From Nitrospirae bacterium RBG_16_43_11 (GTDB lineage Bacteria; Nitrospirota; 9FT-COMBO-42-15; HDB-SIOI813), in the NCBI GenBank assembly GCA_001805165.1, contig MHEI01000117.1:2257-11170 (forward strand): DNA of 8,914 bases, in the 5' to 3' direction. The notes under the pieces are model-generated. The model had not been told where the DNA came from. It worked only from the letters and a program-made list of their open reading frames with translations, and searched no databases. The translations under genes and the position numbers were made by a program. This document shows, one piece after another, positions 5,727 through 8,914 of the stretch. How positions within the stretch are numbered: position 1 is the stretch's first letter; the number at the start of each line of letters is the position of its first letter.

Positions 5727-8111
5727 ATGAGTAAATCAATTCATCTGGTAGTAATAGGAAATGGTATGAGCGGAATGGCTACCATTGAACATCTCCTGAA
5801 AAGGCAAAATGGGATGGATATCACAGTCTTCGGGGCAGAACCATATGTAAATTATAACAGGGTTCTGCTCTCATCTGTACTGTCAGGTGAGGCAGGATTA
5901 AATGAGATTATACTCAATACACAGGAGTGGTACGACAGCCATGGGATTGAACTCCATACAGGTACCTCAGTTATTAAGATTGATGAAGCAAATAGAAAGG
6001 TGGTCAGTGACAAAGGTGAAGATTATCACTATGACAAGCTTCTTATTGCAACCGGCAGTCGTCCTTTTATACCGCCAATTAAAGGGATTGAAACAACTGA
6101 CAGGAATCTGCTATCCGGTGTTTTTACATTCAGAAATCTTGATGATACAAGAAACATGATGGAATGGGCTCAGAAAAGCCGCAAGGCTATCGTAATCGGC
6201 GGAGGGCTGTTAGGGCTGGAGGCCGCAAGGGGGCTTATCAATCAGGGATTGGAAGTTACTGTTGTTCACCTGATGGACAGGCTGATGGAAATGCAGCTTG
6301 ATTCTACCGCTGCAGAGATACTAAAGAAGGAGATGTCCCGGCTGGGCATAAACGTTTTATTAAGTCACAGTGCTGATGAGATAATCACAGAGGGGGGAAA
6401 CATAACAGGTGTACGTTTTACAAACGGGAGTGCATATGAGGCAGATATGGTCATCGTTGCAACAGGAATAAGGCCGGACGTCAAACTGGCGATAGATTCG
6501 GGTATTACTGTAAACCGCGGCATAGTGGTGGATGATTATATGCAGACCAGCGCGCCTGACATATATGCGGTCGGTGAGTGCGTTGAGCACAAGGGACAGG
6601 TCTATGGGATCGTTGCGCCCATAATTGAACAGGCTAAAGTTGCAGCAAGCGCAATAAGCGGGGACCATACTATTAAATATAAGGGTTCAGTGATAGCTGC
6701 AAAGCTCAAGGTTGCTGATATCCCACTGGCTGCAATTGGAAATATAAGACAGAGCGTAGGATGTGAGGAGATAGTTTACAGCGACGGCGGGGCATCAATC
6801 TACCGGAAGCTGGTGATTCAGGGAGGAAGAATAACAGGCGCTATTCTTCTCGGTGATTTGGATGGCTATGAAAGGTATCTCGGACTGATCCGGGATCAGG
6901 AAGATATATCACTTCAGAGAAAGACGCTCTTGACAGGACAACCTGAAACCGTCAAATCAGTTTCTTCTATGCCGGATAGTGCCACTATCTGCGGCTGTAT
7001 GGGGGTAAGCAAAGGAGAAATTATAAATGCGATAGAGGAATATGGATTAACAAGTATTCAGGGGATATCTGATAAGACAAGGGCATGCACATCGTGTAAA
7101 GGATGCACCCCTAAGATTGAGCAGATATTGCAAAATGTACTTGGCGGGGAATATGTAAAGCAGGAAGGTCAATACATATTTTGTGAATGTATTCCTATGA
7201 CATGGGAGGATATCAGAAAAGATGTTATTTCTCGTCGTCTTAAATCAGTGAGTGAAATCCTTCAGATACTCGGAAATGGTACAGGATGTCCATCATGCAG
7301 ACATGGTCTTGATTATATGCTTACTGAACTATATATAGATGATTATGATAAGGAATGTGAGACGTTACCTGTAAATGACCGGTTTCATGCCAACATTCAA
7401 AAGGATGAGACATTCTCGGTTGTTCCACGCATCTATGGTGGCGTTATTACTCCTGATGAACTCCGGGTTATTGCTGATGTAGCTGACAGGTATGAAGTTC
7501 CCATGGTAAAGATTACCGGTGGTCAGAGGATAGATCTCCTCGGGATAAAGAGGGAACAGCTTCAATCAGTCTGGTCTGATCTTAATATGCCATCCGGTCA
7601 TGCGTATACAAAGGCAGTCCGTACATGTAAAACCTGCGTTGGTGATATGTTCTGCCGTTATGGTGTTCAGAATTCTGTTGCCCTCGGTATAGAGATGGAA
7701 AAAATATACCAGGGGATACCAGGTCCCGGTAAAATCAAGATGGGAGTCTCCGGGTGTCCAAGGAACTGTGTAGAATCAAGGATAAAGGATATAGGGATAG
7801 TAGGTATTCAGACTGGCTGGGAGGTTTATATAGGCGGAAATGGGGGGGTTAAAACAAGGATTGCAGACCTTCTTGCAGTTGTTAAAACAAGGGAAGATGT
7901 GATAGATATTACAGGGATTTTTCTTCAATACTACAGGGAAAATGCGAGATGGACAGAACGGACAAGTAATTTTGTGGAACGGGTTGGCATAGAACATATC
8001 CGCGCGGTGCTGTTAGAAGATAAAGCCGGCATAATTGACAATTTAAGGAACCGTATGAGAGAGGTTATTGGAGCCTATAAAGATCCCTGGTTAGAGCTGA
8101 GTAATGTATAG
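5727..8111 (+). CDS. nirB: NAD(P)H-dependent assimilatory-type nitrite reductase, large subunit (NirB/NasD)
   Basis: The 794-residue cytosolic enzyme (from ATG 5727) reduces nitrite to ammonium by passing electrons from NAD(P)H through FAD and Fe-S clusters to siroheme. Domains in order: an FAD/NAD(P)H pyridine-nucleotide disulfide oxidoreductase fold with GNGMSG (11-16), GGGLLG (158-163) and VGEC (282-285); two BFD-like [2Fe-2S] modules; then the sulfite/nitrite reductase ferredoxin-like and catalytic domains. The BFD cysteines are 422/424/457/460 and 486/488/521/524, both spaced C-x-C-x32-C-x2-C. Cys637-x5-Cys643 and Cys677-x3-Cys681 are the four ligands of the [4Fe-4S]/siroheme centre, in TCVGDMFC and SGCPRNC. 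Length is close to NasD and NirB (about 800-850), so the gene looks intact. The usual small Rieske-like subunit gene nirD/nasE does not follow; the next gene is a convergent histidine kinase overlapping by 37 bp. A sigma-54-like promoter and an inverted repeat lie upstream. Confidence 0.95.
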   Translation: MSKSIHLVVIGNGMSGMATIEHLLKRQNGMDITVFGAEPYVNYNRVLLSSVLSGEAGLNEIILNTQEWYDSHGIELHTGTSVIKIDEANRKVVSDKGEDYHYDKLLIATGSRPFIPPIKGIETTDRNLLSGVFTFRNLDDTRNMMEWAQKSRKAIVIGGGLLGLEAARGLINQGLEVTVVHLMDRLMEMQLDSTAAEILKKEMSRLGINVLLSHSADEIITEGGNITGVRFTNGSAYEADMVIVATGIRPDVKLAIDSGITVNRGIVVDDYMQTSAPDIYAVGECVEHKGQVYGIVAPIIEQAKVAASAISGDHTIKYKGSVIAAKLKVADIPLAAIGNIRQSVGCEEIVYSDGGASIYRKLVIQGGRITGAILLGDLDGYERYLGLIRDQEDISLQRKTLLTGQPETVKSVSSMPDSATICGCMGVSKGEIINAIEEYGLTSIQGISDKTRACTSCKGCTPKIEQILQNVLGGEYVKQEGQYIFCECIPMTWEDIRKDVISRRLKSVSEILQILGNGTGCPSCRHGLDYMLTELYIDDYDKECETLPVNDRFHANIQKDETFSVVPRIYGGVITPDELRVIADVADRYEVPMVKITGGQRIDLLGIKREQLQSVWSDLNMPSGHAYTKAVRTCKTCVGDMFCRYGVQNSVALGIEMEKIYQGIPGPGKIKMGVSGCPRNCVESRIKDIGIVGIQTGWEVYIGGNGGVKTRIADLLAVVKTREDVIDITGIFLQYYRENARWTERTSNFVERVGIEHIRAVLLEDKAGIIDNLRNRMREVIGAYKDPWLELSNV

Positions 8112-8914
8112 TCCTTTGGCAGGTACACCTTGAATATACTCCCCTTTCCAAGTGTACTTTCCACCTCAATCCTTCCGCCATGAAATTCAACTATGGAGTA
8201 TACGATTGAGAGTCCGAGACCACTGCCAATCGTCTGACCACGGCTGGCATCTACCCTGTAAAAGCGGTCAAATATTTTTTTTGTCTCTTCTTCAGGTATA
8301 CCAATTCCTGTATCTGCAACACTAATTAATGCAGAACCATTTACTTCGTTTATGTTTATATCTACATTCCCTTCCGGTTTGTTATATTTTATTGCATTCT
8401 CAACAATGTTTGTGAACATCTCTGTAAGACCTTCCCTGTCTCCATTTATAATTACATCATTACCAGACATGTTTATCCTGACTCCCCTGGTAGCAGCATT
8501 TGGTTCCACCAGTTTTACCACATCTTCAACGACAGCTTTTAAGTCAACTCTTGCAGGCCGGAAAAGTACCGCCATATTATCAAGTCTGGATATAGTAAGT
8601 ATACGGTTGATGATATCGCACATCCTGTTAACCGAATCGCTGATTTTCCGGAGGACATCCTTATACTCTTCAGCACTCCTCTTTCTGTTCAATGTTACAT
8701 CACAGTAACTCCTTATTATTGACGTTGGGGTTCTGAGTTCATGAGACGCGTCAGAGAGAAATTGTCTCTGTCTGTTAAATGACATTTCGAGCCGTTTTAA
8801 CATTGTATTAAAACTGCCGGCAAGGCCTTTTAATTCATCAGCGCTATTTACTTCATCTATTCTGGTGCTGAGGTCTTTGTCTGTTATTTGATCAATCCGG
8901 GCAGAGAAGACACT
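8075..8914 (-). CDS. Sensor histidine kinase, OmpR-partner type, C-terminal part (5' end outside window)
   Basis: The frame is open to the right edge, so an internal Met at 8803 is not the start: the 37 codons before it read as the end of a HAMP linker (ITDKDLSTRID, then ADELKGLAGSFNTML). The visible 279 residues are the HAMP end, a HisKA dimerisation domain with DASHELRTP (phospho-accepting His codon 8741-8743) and a HATPase domain. The latter has N-box NIVENAIKYN, G1 DTGIGIP, F-box FDRFYRVD and G2 GSGLGLSIV. All catalytic motifs are intact. The missing N-terminus should hold two membrane helices and a periplasmic sensor, so the signal cannot be inferred. Kinases with this HAMP-HisKA layout normally pair with an OmpR-type response regulator, probably encoded just beyond the right edge. 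The last 37 bp overlap the end of nirB on the opposite strand. Confidence 0.94.
   Translation of the reverse strand, partial: SVFSARIDQITDKDLSTRIDEVNSADELKGLAGSFNTMLKRLEMSFNRQRQFLSDASHELRTPTSIIRSYCDVTLNRKRSAEEYKDVLRKISDSVNRMCDIINRILTISRLDNMAVLFRPARVDLKAVVEDVVKLVEPNAATRGVRINMSGNDVIINGDREGLTEMFTNIVENAIKYNKPEGNVDININEVNGSALISVADTGIGIPEEETKKIFDRFYRVDASRGQTIGSGLGLSIVYSIVEFHGGRIEVESTLGKGSIFKVYLPKDYTLLSSNQGSL

Noticed and set aside
8123..8157. Imperfect hairpin (GTACACCTTG with CAAGTGTAC) just after the nirB stop as a terminator
   Set aside because: It has a bulge and a 16-base loop with no real T-run, and lies in the conserved coding part of the kinase gene, so coincidence is more likely.
8075..8803. 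A short 242-residue soluble histidine kinase starting at 8803
   Set aside because: The frame continues without a stop to the right edge and encodes HAMP-like sequence, so 8803 is an internal Met of a longer membrane kinase.

Overview
The window is bacterial chromosomal DNA of moderate, slightly AT-rich composition. It holds five complete protein genes and two genes cut by the window edges, with almost no spare space. No tRNA, rRNA, CRISPR array, insertion sequence or broken gene was seen. A YacG zinc protein, a protoglobin, a PsiE membrane domain, a tandem Usp and a siroheme nitrite reductase together suggest a Gram-negative bacterium with anaerobic or microaerobic nitrogen metabolism. A Nitrospirota-like or deltaproteobacterial-type lineage would fit the composition and gene mix, but that is a guess: the sequence carries no taxonomic marker.

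Layout from left to right. (1) Positions 1-851 (+) are the C-terminal two thirds of an aldehyde dehydrogenase of the ALDH7-like type, entering from the left edge. (2) Positions 848-1925 (-) are a two-gene leftward unit: yacG, overlapped by 14 bp by a gene that fuses a heme protoglobin domain to a four-helix PsiE membrane domain. (3) A 53-bp divergent spacer separates this from a rightward pair at 1979-5547 (+): a tandem universal stress protein and a large P-type cation ATPase whose ion-site residues resemble those of animal Na+/K+-ATPase. (4) Positions 5548-5726 are the only sizeable intergenic region. It holds an 11-bp inverted repeat and a good match to a sigma-54 (-24/-12) promoter at the right distance from the next gene. 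(5) Positions 5727-8111 (+) encode a full-length NirB/NasD-type NAD(P)H nitrite reductase large subunit. (6) Positions 8075-8914 (-) are the C-terminal part of an OmpR-type sensor histidine kinase. It overlaps the end of nirB tail to tail by 37 bp and runs off the right edge in its HAMP domain.

How the genes may work together is inference. NirB reduces nitrite to ammonium; the sigma-54-like promoter and the inverted repeat about 130 bp upstream of the predicted transcription start would suit activation by an enhancer-binding protein under nitrogen or nitrosative control. The protoglobin could bind O2, NO or CO and pass this to the membrane through PsiE. The Usp/ATPase pair looks like an ion-homeostasis unit with a possible cytosolic regulator. 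The least ordinary items are the protoglobin-PsiE fusion, the Na+/K+-ATPase-like ion-site set and the nirB upstream region.
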